From NCBI GenBank assembly GCA_913776795.1, contig CAJYRH010000430.1, positions 1-9,329 on the forward strand: a stretch of DNA of 9,329 bases, given 5' to 3'. The DNA is from an uncultured Pseudorhodoferax sp. Lineage in GTDB: Bacteria > Pseudomonadota > Gammaproteobacteria > Burkholderiales > Burkholderiaceae. Below the pieces are notes generated by a model. That model saw only the letters and a list, made by a program, of their open reading frames with translations. It was not told where the DNA came from and searched no databases. The position numbers and the translations under genes were made by a program. Below are positions 1 through 7,259 of this stretch, piece after piece (position 1 is the first letter of the stretch; every line of letters begins with the position of its first letter).

Positions 1-221
1 TCCTTGGGCGGCAGGTCGTTGACGCGCTTGTCGCCGATGCGGATCTCGCCGCCGTTGATCTGCTCCAGCCCCGCGACCATGCGCAGCAGCGTGGACTTGC
101 CGCAGCCCGAGGGCCCGACCAGGACGGTGAAGGAACCGTCCTGGATGTCGATGTCCACCCCGTGCAGGATGGGTACATCGCCGAAGTTCTTCTTCACACC
201 CTGGATCGTGACGCTGGCCAT
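1..221 (-). CDS. ABC sugar importer ATP-binding subunit (MalK/UgpC type), N-terminal fragment
   Basis: The first 73 codons of an ATPase that would energise a CUT1-type sugar or polyol importer at the inner membrane; the rest lies beyond the left edge. The fragment reads [16 protein letters not shown] at its start, has a perfect Walker A motif (GPSGCGKST, about residues 37-45), the following LLRMVAGLE, and ends in [11 protein letters not shown], a stretch typical of MalK/UgpC/MsmX proteins just before the Q-loop. The ATG at 221 is the natural family start; only a weak purine-rich stretch precedes it. It is divergent from the GntR operon, so it is probably the last or a middle gene of an importer operon feeding the sugar-acid enzymes on the other side. 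The substrate cannot be told from an ATPase. Family assignment is firm; the link to the neighbouring operon is inferred from position. Confidence 0.93.
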   Translation of the reverse strand, partial: MASVTIQGVKKNFGDVPILHGVDIDIQDGSFTVLVGPSGCGKSTLLRMVAGLEQINGGEIRIGDKRVNDLPPK

Positions 222-389
222 GCGCTCGTTCGTTGTTGGTTGCAGGACGGGCGCCCGCAAGCGCCCCGAAGCCCGCGCAGTATCGACACGGCATCCGGGC
301 TTGGCATCAGGGAAATCCGGTAGGCGAAAACCCGGCAATTTGTATGATGACCCGATTAAAGTACAGCGCTTTCCAAGCCTGCTCCGAAC
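222..389. promoter_or_regulatory. Divergent intergenic region between the ABC ATPase and the GntR operon
   Basis: 168 bases separate the two divergent starts, and the right part is less GC-rich than the rest of the window, as expected for promoters. A -10-like TATGAT is at 343-348 on the plus strand, but no good -35 lies 16-18 bases upstream. TGTA (341-344) and TACA (362-365) form a loose inverted pair that could be part of a GntR site, but the match is weak. No strong palindrome was found. The region probably carries both promoters and the operator of the GntR regulator; this rests on position rather than on a clear motif. Confidence 0.4.
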
Positions 390-1184
390 GTGCCCCACCG
401 CCTCGCCGCTCCCGTCCCGCCCGCGGCCGAACCGCTGCGGCAGGAAGCGGATCGGCTGTCCGACCGGCTGGCCCACCGGCTGGCCCGGCAGATCGCCACT
501 GGCGCGCTGCAGCCCGGCGCGCGCCTGCCCACCGAACAGCAGCTGGCGCAGACCCACGGCATCTCGCGCACCGTGGTGCGTGAGGCCGTCCACCAGCTCA
601 AGTCGCTCGCGCTGGTGGTTTCGCGCCAGGGCTCGGGGGTGTATGTGGCCCAGGCGCCGGCGCACCAGCCACTGAATTTCGACCCGCAGGTGCTCGGCTC
701 CGTGGATGCCGTGGTCCACGTGGTGGAAGTGCGCCGCGTGCTGGAGGGCGAGATCGCCGCGCTGGCGGCCGAACGGGCGACGCGCAGCCAGATCGCCGGG
801 ATGCGGCGCCAGCTCAAGGCGATCGACCTGGCCGTCGCCGAGGGGCGCGACGGCGTGGCCGAGGACCTGGGCCTGCACCGGCTGATCGGCGAGGCCACCG
901 GCAACCCGCAGTTCCGGCTGCTGCTGGCCTTTCTCGAACAGTACCTGCGCGAAGGCATGCGCATCACGCGTGGCAACGAGGCGCGCCGCGCCGACTTCAT
1001 GCAGGCCGTGCAGCTGGAGCACCGGGCCGTGGTGGATGCCATCGCGGCGCGCGATCCAGCCGCCGCGCGACGCTGCGCGGTCGACCATATCCTGCACGGC
1101 GAGCAGCGCCTGGTCGAAGGCGGCGTGATCGCCGGCCGGCGCAGAAAGAATCCACAACCCCCTACAAAAGGACCACACCCATGA
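390..1184 (+). CDS. GntR-family transcriptional regulator, FadR/FCD subfamily
   Basis: 264-residue DNA-binding regulator, probably a ligand-released repressor of this operon and perhaps of the divergent importer. The winged helix spans about residues 22-88: [17 protein letters not shown], then [19 protein letters not shown], then the wing [10 protein letters not shown]. An FCD ligand domain spans about 100-245. Its usual metal site is visible as D159-x3-H163 (DLGLH), H211 (EHRAVVDAI) and H233 (DHI), so a metal-assisted carboxylate or sugar-acid effector is likely. The GTG at 390 is chosen because an in-frame TAA sits at 357 and no other ATG or GTG precedes the DNA-binding domain; the ribosome site is weak. 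The stop overlaps the next start by ATGA (1181-1184), so regulator and enzymes are translationally coupled and likely autoregulated. The C-terminal 20 residues are a basic, proline-rich tail. The family is certain; the effector is unknown. Confidence 0.93.
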   Translation: MPHRLAAPVPPAAEPLRQEADRLSDRLAHRLARQIATGALQPGARLPTEQQLAQTHGISRTVVREAVHQLKSLALVVSRQGSGVYVAQAPAHQPLNFDPQVLGSVDAVVHVVEVRRVLEGEIAALAAERATRSQIAGMRRQLKAIDLAVAEGRDGVAEDLGLHRLIGEATGNPQFRLLLAFLEQYLREGMRITRGNEARRADFMQAVQLEHRAVVDAIAARDPAAARRCAVDHILHGEQRLVEGGVIAGRRRKNPQPPTKGPHP

Positions 1185-2197
1185 AACTCCTGATCACCGG
1201 CGGTGGCGGCTTCGTCGGCGCGCGCCTGGCGCGTACGCTGCTGGCCCGCGGGCAGCTCGACGGCAAGACCATCGAACGCCTGGTGCTGACCGATATCGCG
1301 CCACCACCTGCGGACCTGCTGGCCGACGCCCGCGTCGAGGCGCGCACGGGCACGCTGCTGTCGCAGACCGATGCGTTCAAGGGCGAGGACTTCGACGGCG
1401 TGTTCCACCTGGCTTCGGCCGTCTCGGGCGAGTGCGAGCTCGACTTCGAACTGGGCCTTCGTTCCAACCTGGACAGCACGCGCGCGCTGCTCGATGCGCT
1501 GCGCGCGCGCACCGCGGTGACCGGCAAGGTGCCGCGCTTCGTGTTCTCGAGCTCGGTGGCCGTGTTCGGCCCCGATCCGTCCTTCGCCTGGCCCGGCACC
1601 GTGGCCGACGACACCCTGCCTGCGCCGCAGACCTCCTACGGCACGCACAAGCTGATGTGCGAATACCTGATCGCCGACTACACGCGCAAGGGCTACCTGG
1701 ACGGCCGCAGCGCGCGTCTGATGACGGTGACGGTGCGCCCCGGCAAGCCCAACGGCGCGGCCTCGTCGTTCTTCAGCGGCATCATCCGCGAGCCGCTGGC
1801 GGGGGTCGAGTCGGTCTGCCCGGTGGACCCGGAGGTCTCCCACCCCATGTCCTCGCCTTCGCAGACCGTGAACGGGCTCATCACAGTCTACGAGGCCACG
1901 CGCGAGCAGCTGGGCGGCCGCCTGGCGCTGAACCTGCCGGGCCTGAACGTGCGCGTGGCCGACATGCTGGCCGCGCTCGAGGAAGTGGCCGGCCCGAAGG
2001 TGCGCGCGCTGGTGCGCTTCGAGCGCGACGCGCGCATCGCCGGCATCGTGGCCAACTGGCCCAGCGGCGGCACGGCGCAGCGCGCCGAGAAGCTGGGGCT
2101 GAAGCCCTACACCCATTTTGCGGAGATCATCCGCGAGTACATCGCCGACTGCCAGGCCGGCCCCCATGCCGCCCAGACCCTCAAAGGCATGCAATGA
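1181..2197 (+). CDS. denD: DenD-like NAD-dependent dehydrogenase (extended SDR, D-erythronate dehydrogenase family)
   Basis: 338-residue cytoplasmic extended short-chain dehydrogenase. It opens with the Rossmann motif TGGGGFVG (G7, G10, G13). D38 at the end of strand 2 favours NAD over NADP. The catalytic set is S123-S125 (VFSSS), Y153 and K157 (SYGTHK). The stretches [16 protein letters not shown] and [10 protein letters not shown] are, from memory, characteristic of DenD, which oxidises D-erythronate at C2 in a C4 sugar-acid route. An AAAAGGA ribosome site (1166-1172) lies 8 bases before the ATG, and both ends overlap neighbours by ATGA. Classical DenD loci carry an OtnK-type kinase, a decarboxylating aldolase and an isomerase; here the partner is an IlvD-type dehydratase instead, so the real substrate may be a different (C4-C6) sugar acid. 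Subfamily membership is confident; substrate is inferred. Confidence 0.85.
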   Translation: MKLLITGGGGFVGARLARTLLARGQLDGKTIERLVLTDIAPPPADLLADARVEARTGTLLSQTDAFKGEDFDGVFHLASAVSGECELDFELGLRSNLDSTRALLDALRARTAVTGKVPRFVFSSSVAVFGPDPSFAWPGTVADDTLPAPQTSYGTHKLMCEYLIADYTRKGYLDGRSARLMTVTVRPGKPNGAASSFFSGIIREPLAGVESVCPVDPEVSHPMSSPSQTVNGLITVYEATREQLGGRLALNLPGLNVRVADMLAALEEVAGPKVRALVRFERDARIAGIVANWPSGGTAQRAEKLGLKPYTHFAEIIREYIADCQAGPHAAQTLKGMQ

Positions 2198-4095
2198 GCA
2201 AGAAGGACAGCACGGTGAAAGCATCGAGCAGCGCGGCCAGCAGGGCTGAAGCCGCCAACGCCACCACGCCGAAGAAGGCTGCAGGGGCTGCAAAGGCAGC
2301 GACGGCCTCCGGCACCGCCCGGCGCCTGCGCTCGCAGGCCTGGTTCGACAACCCGTCCAACGCCGACATGACGGCGCTGTACATCGAGCGCACGATGAAC
2401 TTCGGCCTGTCGTTCGAGGAACTGCAGTCGGGCCGGCCCATCATCGGCATCGCTCAGACCGGCTCGGACATCGCGCCCTGCAACCGCCACCACATCGTGC
2501 TGGCGGACCGCGTCAAGGAAGGCATCCGCGACGCGGGCGGCGTGGCCTTCGAGTTCCCGATCCACCCGATCCAGGAGACCTGCAAGCGCCCCACGGCCTC
2601 GCTGGACCGCAACCTGCAGTACCTCTCGCTGGTGGAGATTCTGTACGGCTACCCCATCGACGGCTGCGTGCTGACCACGGGCTGCGACAAGACCACGCCG
2701 GCGCAGCTCATGGCGGCCGCCACGGTGGACATCCCGGCCATCGCGCTGAACAGCGGCCCGATGCTGAACGGCTGGTTCCAGGGCGAGCGCACGGGCTCGG
2801 GCACCATCGTCTGGAAGGCGCGCGAACTCATGGCGGCCGGCGAGATCGGCTACCCGGAGTTCCTCAAGCTCGTGGCCTCGTCGGCGCCGTCCACCGGCCA
2901 CTGCAACACCATGGGCACGGCCTCGACGATGAACGCACTGGCAGAGGCCCTGGGCATGACGCTGCCGGGCGCGGCGGCCATTCCCGCGCCCTACCGCGAC
3001 CGCCAGGAGATGGCTTACCTGACCGGCAGGCGCATCGTCGAGATGGTGCGCGAGGATCTGAAGCCCTCGGACATCATGACGCGCGCGGCCTTCGAGAACG
3101 CCATCGTCGTCAACTCGGCCATCGGCGGCTCGACCAATGCACCCGTGCACCTGAACGCCATCGCCAAGCACATCGGCGTGCCGCTGTCCAACGACGACTG
3201 GGAAAAGCACGGCTACAAGGTGCCGCTGCTCGTGAACCTGCAGCCGGCCGGCAAGTATTTGGCCGAGGATTACTACCGCGCCGGCGGCCTGCCGGCCGTG
3301 GTGGCCGAGTTGATCGCCAAGGGCAAGATCCAGCCTGCCGTCACGGCCAACGGCAAGACACTGATCGACAACTGCACGGGCAGGTTCAGCAGCGACTGCG
3401 ACGTGATCCTGCCGTTCAACAAACCCCTCAAGAAGGACGCCGGCTTCCTGAACTTCAAGGGCAACCTGTTCGACTCGGCCATCATGAAGACCAGCGTGAT
3501 CACGCCCGAGTTCCGCCAGCGCTACCTGGAGAACCCGGCCGATCCGATGGCCTTCGAAGGCCCGGCCGTCGTGTTCGACGGCCCCGAGGACTACCACGCC
3601 CGCATCGACGATCCCCAGCTCAAGATCACGGGCGAGAGCGTGCTGTTCATGCGCGGCGTGGGGCCCGTGGGCTACCCGGGCGCGGCCGAGGTGGTGAACA
3701 TGCGCGCACCGAGCTACCTGCTCAAGAAGGGCGTCACGGCCCTGCCCTGCATCGGGGACGGCCGGCAGTCGGGCACCTCGGGATCGCCCTCCATCCTGAA
3801 CGCCTCGCCCGAGGCCGCGACCGGCGGCAACCTCGCGCTGCTGCGCACGGGCGACCGCGTGCGCATCGACCTCAAGAAGCGTCGCGCCGACATGCTGGTG
3901 TCCGATGAGGAACTGGCCAGGCGGCGCGCCGCGCTGGAGGCGGCAGGCGGTTACCAGTTCCCGCCGAGCCAGACGCCGTGGCAGGAGATCCAGCGCGCCG
4001 TGGTTGGTGAGCTGGCCGACGGCATGGTGCTCAAGCCGGCCGTCAAGTACCAGAAGATCCACGCCACCTTCGGCGTGCCGCGCGACAACCATTGA
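2194..4095 (+). CDS. IlvD/Edd-family sugar-acid dehydratase ([2Fe-2S], L-arabinonate/D-xylonate type)
   Basis: 633-residue cytoplasmic enzyme expected to dehydrate an aldonic acid to a 2-keto-3-deoxy acid. Cluster ligands are C96 (APCNRHH), C164 ([10 protein letters not shown]) and C237 (STGHCNTMG); K166 in the DK pair is the expected carbamylated lysine near the Mg2+ site. SGTSGSPS (526-533) carries the catalytic serine region. The body from residue 49 ([15 protein letters not shown]) matches the pentonate/hexonate dehydratase branch better than the branched-chain amino acid enzyme IlvD, in my judgement. Residues 1-47 are an Ala/Ser/Thr/Lys-rich, probably disordered tail not usual for the family. 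The ATG at 2194 overlaps the denD-like stop by ATGA and has AAAGG (2183-2187) 6 bases upstream; no other Met occurs before residue 59. Third gene of the GntR operon. Family is certain; araC/xylD-like substrate is not determined. Confidence 0.92.
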   Translation: MSKKDSTVKASSSAASRAEAANATTPKKAAGAAKAATASGTARRLRSQAWFDNPSNADMTALYIERTMNFGLSFEELQSGRPIIGIAQTGSDIAPCNRHHIVLADRVKEGIRDAGGVAFEFPIHPIQETCKRPTASLDRNLQYLSLVEILYGYPIDGCVLTTGCDKTTPAQLMAAATVDIPAIALNSGPMLNGWFQGERTGSGTIVWKARELMAAGEIGYPEFLKLVASSAPSTGHCNTMGTASTMNALAEALGMTLPGAAAIPAPYRDRQEMAYLTGRRIVEMVREDLKPSDIMTRAAFENAIVVNSAIGGSTNAPVHLNAIAKHIGVPLSNDDWEKHGYKVPLLVNLQPAGKYLAEDYYRAGGLPAVVAELIAKGKIQPAVTANGKTLIDNCTGRFSSDCDVILPFNKPLKKDAGFLNFKGNLFDSAIMKTSVITPEFRQRYLENPADPMAFEGPAVVFDGPEDYHARIDDPQLKITGESVLFMRGVGPVGYPGAAEVVNMRAPSYLLKKGVTALPCIGDGRQSGTSGSPSILNASPEAATGGNLALLRTGDRVRIDLKKRRADMLVSDEELARRRAALEAAGGYQFPPSQTPWQEIQRAVVGELADGMVLKPAVKYQKIHATFGVPRDNH

Positions 4096-4104
4096 GCGCA
4101 CCTG

Positions 4105-4129
4105 CGGCCGGCGCCGTGGGCGCCGGCCG
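4105..4129. other. Strong hairpin after the dehydratase gene (no U-tract)
   Basis: An 11-bp perfect inverted repeat (arm CGGCCGGCGCC, loop GTG) begins nine bases after the dehydratase stop. No T-run follows on the plus strand, and none precedes it to make it work on the minus strand, so it is not a classical intrinsic terminator. It could stabilise the 3' end of the operon mRNA, or hinder read-through into phoX, whose promoter starts immediately after it. Confidence 0.55.
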
Positions 4130-4174
4130 GCGTCACGGCGCTGTAACAGCACTGTCATCGGTCGATCCTAGGAT
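4130..4174 (+). promoter_or_regulatory. Pho box and -10 element of the phoX promoter (PhoB-activated)
   Basis: Three 7-base repeats lie in exact 11-base register: GCGTCAC (4130-4136, 4/7 to CTGTCAT), CTGTAAC (4141-4147, 5/7) and CTGTCAT (4152-4158, 7/7), the last two separated by AGCA. This is the known Pho-box layout (CTGTCAT, 4-base spacer, CTGTCAT-like). Ten bases after the last repeat comes TAGGAT (4169-4174), a -10-like hexamer; as I recall the E. coli phoA promoter, it has the same 10-base spacing. There is no separate -35, as expected where PhoB replaces it. Transcription should start near 4181, giving a leader of about 65 bases before the phoX ATG. The downstream gene is a phosphatase of the Pho regulon, which independently supports the call. 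Confidence 0.85.
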
Positions 4175-4245
4175 CGCGGCGCGCAGCATGGCATCCGCCA
4201 TCGCGTTCCCATCCAAAACAACAGGCTCTTCTGGAGCCCAGACCG

Positions 4246-6204
4246 ATGTCCAACCTCCCCACGACTCCTGCTCCGTCGCGCCGCCGCATGCTCCAGCTGC
4301 TGGCCGGCGCTCCCATGCTGCCGCTCGGCACCGGCGGCCTGCTGGCCTCCACGCTGGCCGCCTGCGGCGGCGGTGGCGACGACGAACCGCGCCTCGCGTC
4401 CGCCCAGTTCACCGGCATGGCCGCGCCAAGCGCCAGCAACCCGGCCGCGCTGGCCACCACCACGGTGGGCTCCAGCCTCAAGGTCAGCTACGCCGACGGC
4501 ACCAGCACCACCTACCAGCTGGCCTACCAGCCCTTCTTCCTGACCGGCCAGCAGGTGACGGGCACCAGCGGCGCCAAGGTCGTCGCGGGCGGCTACTACG
4601 ACATCAACAACCAGCCCATCATCGACCGGAGCGTACCGGGCCGTGAACGCCAGTTCTTTTCCGACTGCCCGGACGGCACCTCGCTGCTGACGGTGGCGGG
4701 CGCGCCGGCCAACACGGTGTTCGCCGTGGTGCAGTTCGAGTACACGACGGCCGACCTCTCCGGTGCCAGCACCTACGGCACGCTGCCCTCGCCCATCGCC
4801 GTGCTGACGCTCCAGCAGGATCCGGCCAACGGCCACCTGAGCCTGTCCAGGTACCACAACGTGGACACCTCCAAGGTGCACGGCCTGTGGATCACCTGCG
4901 GCGCCAGCCTGTCGCCCTGGGGCACGCACCTGTCCAGCGAAGAGTACGAGCCCGATGCCTTCAACCAGGGCCTGGCCGGCCAGAGCCTGGCCACGCTCAA
5001 GGCCTACAGCAAGAACGTCTACGGCAACGAGACCGCTGCCAAGGCCTACAACTACGGCCATCTGCCCGAAGTCACGGTCAAGGCCGATGGCACGGCGACG
5101 ATCAAGAAGCACTTCTGCCTGGGCCGCATCTCGCACGAGCTGATCCACGTGCTGCCCGACGAGCGCACCGCGCTGATGGGCGACGACGCGACCAACGGCG
5201 GCTTCTTCATGTTCGTGGCCGACAAGGCCCGCGACCTGTCCGCCGGCACCCTGTACGTGGCCAGGTACCTGGACAAGCTGACCGACACCTCGACCGCCAA
5301 GATCCAGTGGATCAAGCTGGGCCATGCCACGAGCCAGGAGATCGAGGACCTCGTGAACGTGCGCAACATCCAGCCCACGGACATCATGGACTCGACGACG
5401 ACCGACCCGGGCGACGCGAGCTATACCAGGATCGTGCTGAACAGGAAGACCGCCTGGGTGCGCCTGAAGGCCGGCCAGGAGAAGGCCGCCGCGTTCCTGG
5501 AAACCCACCGCTACGCCGCGCTGCTGGGTGGCAGCATGGCCTTCACCAAGATGGAGGGCACGACCGCCAACGCCAAGGACAAGGTGGCCTACTCGGCGCT
5601 GGCCAACATCCAGGACTCCATGGTCGTGGGCGGCTCGGGCTACGTGGAAGCGCACAACGTGGCGTTTCCCAAGATCACGGCCGGCGGCATCCTTGCGCAC
5701 GACATGGCCGCGGGCCAGAAGGACAAGGACGGCGCCGCGATCAACAGCGAATGGGTGCCGACGCAATCGCGCCTGCTGCTCAAGGGCGAGGACATCGCGG
5801 CCGACAGCCTGGGCAACACCGCCAACCCAGCGAAGATCGCGAGCCCCGACAACCTCAAGTTCTCCGAGAAGCTGCGCACGCTGTTCATCGGCGAGGACAG
5901 CGGCAACCACCTGAACAACTTTCTGTGGGCCTACAACGTGGACACCAAGGCGTTGGAGCGGGTGCTCTCCTGCCCGGCCGGCGCCGAGTCCACGGGCCTG
6001 CACGCGGTGGACGAGATCAACGGCTGGACCTACATCATGAGCAACTTCCAGCATGCCGGCGACGAGTGGAATCGCTTCCCGGCGCTGGACGCCACGCTCA
6101 AGAACCAGATCGACGCGCTCATCAACACCAACTACGACAACAAGCACGCCGCCGCGGTCGGCTACCTGACGGCCACCCCGCTGCAGCCCCAGCTGGGCCG
6201 CTGA
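4246..6204 (+). CDS. phoX: PhoX-family alkaline phosphatase, Tat-exported predicted lipoprotein
   Basis: 652-residue phosphatase that releases phosphate from organic phosphate esters outside the cytoplasm, using the Fe/Ca cofactor typical of PhoX (DUF839). The N-terminus has a twin-arginine motif (SRRRML, 11-16), a hydrophobic stretch, and a lipobox LAAC with C40, followed by GGGGDDE; residue +2 is Gly, not Asp, which favours outer-membrane anchoring. Family signatures are CGASLSPWGTHLSSEE (C218, the expected iron-binding cysteine, and E232/E233), GRISHELIHVLPDERTALMG with E298, and FIGEDSGNHLN with E550. The length is normal for the family. GGAG (4233-4236) sits 9 bases before the ATG. It has its own Pho-box promoter and terminator, so it is an independent transcription unit unrelated to the flanking operons. 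The family is confident; the lipid anchor is predicted only. Confidence 0.94.
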   Translation: MSNLPTTPAPSRRRMLQLLAGAPMLPLGTGGLLASTLAACGGGGDDEPRLASAQFTGMAAPSASNPAALATTTVGSSLKVSYADGTSTTYQLAYQPFFLTGQQVTGTSGAKVVAGGYYDINNQPIIDRSVPGRERQFFSDCPDGTSLLTVAGAPANTVFAVVQFEYTTADLSGASTYGTLPSPIAVLTLQQDPANGHLSLSRYHNVDTSKVHGLWITCGASLSPWGTHLSSEEYEPDAFNQGLAGQSLATLKAYSKNVYGNETAAKAYNYGHLPEVTVKADGTATIKKHFCLGRISHELIHVLPDERTALMGDDATNGGFFMFVADKARDLSAGTLYVARYLDKLTDTSTAKIQWIKLGHATSQEIEDLVNVRNIQPTDIMDSTTTDPGDASYTRIVLNRKTAWVRLKAGQEKAAAFLETHRYAALLGGSMAFTKMEGTTANAKDKVAYSALANIQDSMVVGGSGYVEAHNVAFPKITAGGILAHDMAAGQKDKDGAAINSEWVPTQSRLLLKGEDIAADSLGNTANPAKIASPDNLKFSEKLRTLFIGEDSGNHLNNFLWAYNVDTKALERVLSCPAGAESTGLHAVDEINGWTYIMSNFQHAGDEWNRFPALDATLKNQIDALINTNYDNKHAAAVGYLTATPLQPQLGR

Positions 6205-6220
6205 AGCCCAGGCCCCGCAC

Positions 6221-6269
6221 GGGCCCGGCGGCCGGTCTGCGACGAGCGGCCGCCGGGCCCTTTTTCTTT
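6221..6269 (+). terminator. Rho-independent terminator of phoX
   Basis: A 14-bp perfect stem (GGGCCCGGCGGCCG at 6221-6234, complement at 6247-6260) with a 12-base loop is followed directly by TTTTTCTTT (6261-6269). It begins 16 bases after the phoX stop. Geometry, stem strength and U-tract are those of a classical intrinsic terminator. Confidence 0.95.
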
Positions 6270-6307
6270 GCGTTGCGCGCTACCGCAGCATCCGGCATCC
6301 GCGAGGC

Positions 6308-6353
6308 CAATTCCGTCCTCCGGAATTGAAGGCCGCAGCTGGTCCCGTATCGG
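6308..6353 (+). promoter_or_regulatory. Candidate operator and promoter of the SDR/acyl-CoA dehydrogenase operon
   Basis: CAATTCCG (6308-6315), five bases, then CGGAATTG (6321-6328) is a perfect 8-bp inverted repeat in a locally AT-richer stretch 63 bases before the SDR start. It has no following U-tract, so it reads as a protein-binding site. The core TTCCG-N5-CGGAA resembles sites I associate with IclR-type regulators, though this is recollection only. A weak sigma-70 promoter overlaps it: TTGAAG (6326-6331), 16-base spacer, TATCGG (6348-6353). Repressor binding there would block the -35. No regulator gene of this operon is in the window. Confidence 0.4.
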
Positions 6354-6390
6354 CAGAACAATGGCGGCACCACATGCAACGGAAAAGCAC

Positions 6391-7230
6391 ATGTACCGCA
6401 ACGATCTGCTCCAGGGCCAGCGCATTCTCGTGACCGGTGGCGGCACCGGCCTGGGCGCCGCGATGGCGGCCCGCTTCGCCAGCCTGGGCGCCGCCCTGGT
6501 GCTGTGCGGCCGGCGCCCCGATGCGCTGGAGGCCACGGCGCAGCGCCTGCGCGCGGAGTCGGACGCGCACGTGACGGTGCTGGCCTGCGACATCCGCCAG
6601 AGCGAATCGGTCGAGGCCATGCTGGACGCGGCCTGGCGCGACGGGCCGGTCGACGCGCTGGTCAACAACGCCGCGGCCAACTTCATCGCCCAGACGCACA
6701 GGATGTCCGCCCGCGCCATGGACGCCATCCTGTCCACCACGCTGCACGGCACGCTGTACTGCACGCACGGCATGGGCCGGCGCTGGATCGATGCAGGGCG
6801 CGGCGGCAGCGTGCTGAGCATCCTGTCGACCTCCGTGCGCACGGGCCGGCCGTTCACCGTGCCCTCGGCGATGGCCAAGTCCGCCGTGCTCGCGATGACG
6901 CGCAGCCTGGCCATGGAATGGGGCGGGCGCGGCATCCGCCTCGTGGCCATCGAGCCCGGCCCCTTCCCCACGCCGGGTGCGACGCGGCAGCTGCTGCCGT
7001 CCTCGCGCGCAGCCGGGCACAGCCCGGGGCTGCGCAACCCGATGGGCCGCAGCGGCCGGCCCGAGGAGCTGACCAGCCTGGCGGCCTTCCTGCTGTCGGC
7101 GGACGCGGCCTACATCAACGGCGAATCCATCGCCATCGACGGCGGCGCCCACCTTCGCACCTCAGGCGCCGAAGACCTCGTCGAATGGAGCGACGCCGAC
7201 TGGGACGCGCACCGCGCCCAGCGCAGCTGA
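6391..7230 (+). CDS. SDR oxidoreductase, 2,4-dienoyl-CoA reductase (DECR)-like, atypical active site
   Basis: 279-residue classical SDR. It has the NAD(P) motif TGGGTGLG (15-22), the GRR at 40-42 that favours NADPH, and NNAAANF (92-98). PSAMAK (158-163) then AMEWGGRGIR follow, and near the C-terminus YINGESIAIDGG. PSAxAK, the NNAAxNF motif and the C-terminal tail (SGAEDL, then DADWDA) align well by eye with mitochondrial DECR1 and Bacillus FadH, which reduce 2,4-dienoyl-CoA. The catalytic Lys (K163) and Ser (S159) are present, but the family's tyrosine 15 residues before the lysine is serine here (S148), and the usual YxxxK tyrosine is also Ser. The start at 6391 has GGA (6381-6383) 7 bases upstream; the ATG at 6361 is in frame but has no ribosome site. 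It is followed after 29 bases by the acyl-CoA dehydrogenase, suggesting shared work on an acyl-CoA. Activity is uncertain because of S148. Confidence 0.87.
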   Translation: MYRNDLLQGQRILVTGGGTGLGAAMAARFASLGAALVLCGRRPDALEATAQRLRAESDAHVTVLACDIRQSESVEAMLDAAWRDGPVDALVNNAAANFIAQTHRMSARAMDAILSTTLHGTLYCTHGMGRRWIDAGRGGSVLSILSTSVRTGRPFTVPSAMAKSAVLAMTRSLAMEWGGRGIRLVAIEPGPFPTPGATRQLLPSSRAAGHSPGLRNPMGRSGRPEELTSLAAFLLSADAAYINGESIAIDGGAHLRTSGAEDLVEWSDADWDAHRAQRS

Positions 7231-7259
7231 CCCAACATCCCAAAACCCAGGAGACACCC

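Noticed and set aside
1432..2193. Open extension of the dehydratase frame upstream into the DenD-like gene
   Set aside because: The extension is a shadow frame of the dehydrogenase. The ATG at 2194 has a ribosome site and the ATGA overlap used by the other gene pair in this operon.
356..2293. Long minus-strand open frame opposite the GntR and DenD-like genes
   Set aside because: The plus strand carries well-recognised families over the whole span. The minus frame is Arg/Ala-rich with no recognisable motif, as expected for antisense frames in very GC-rich DNA.
2107..4158. Long minus-strand open frame opposite the dehydratase
   Set aside because: Shadow of the IlvD/Edd gene: no domain features, and His/Arg/Gly-rich composition.
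4168..6147. Long minus-strand open frame opposite phoX
   Set aside because: Shadow of phoX; no motif, and it would run over the Pho promoter.
6268..6390. Upstream starts for the DECR-like SDR (6268 and 6361)
   Set aside because: The first lies in the phoX terminator's U-tract; the second lacks a ribosome site. The added residues do not look like SDR sequence, while 6391 has GGA at good distance and fits the family's N-terminus.
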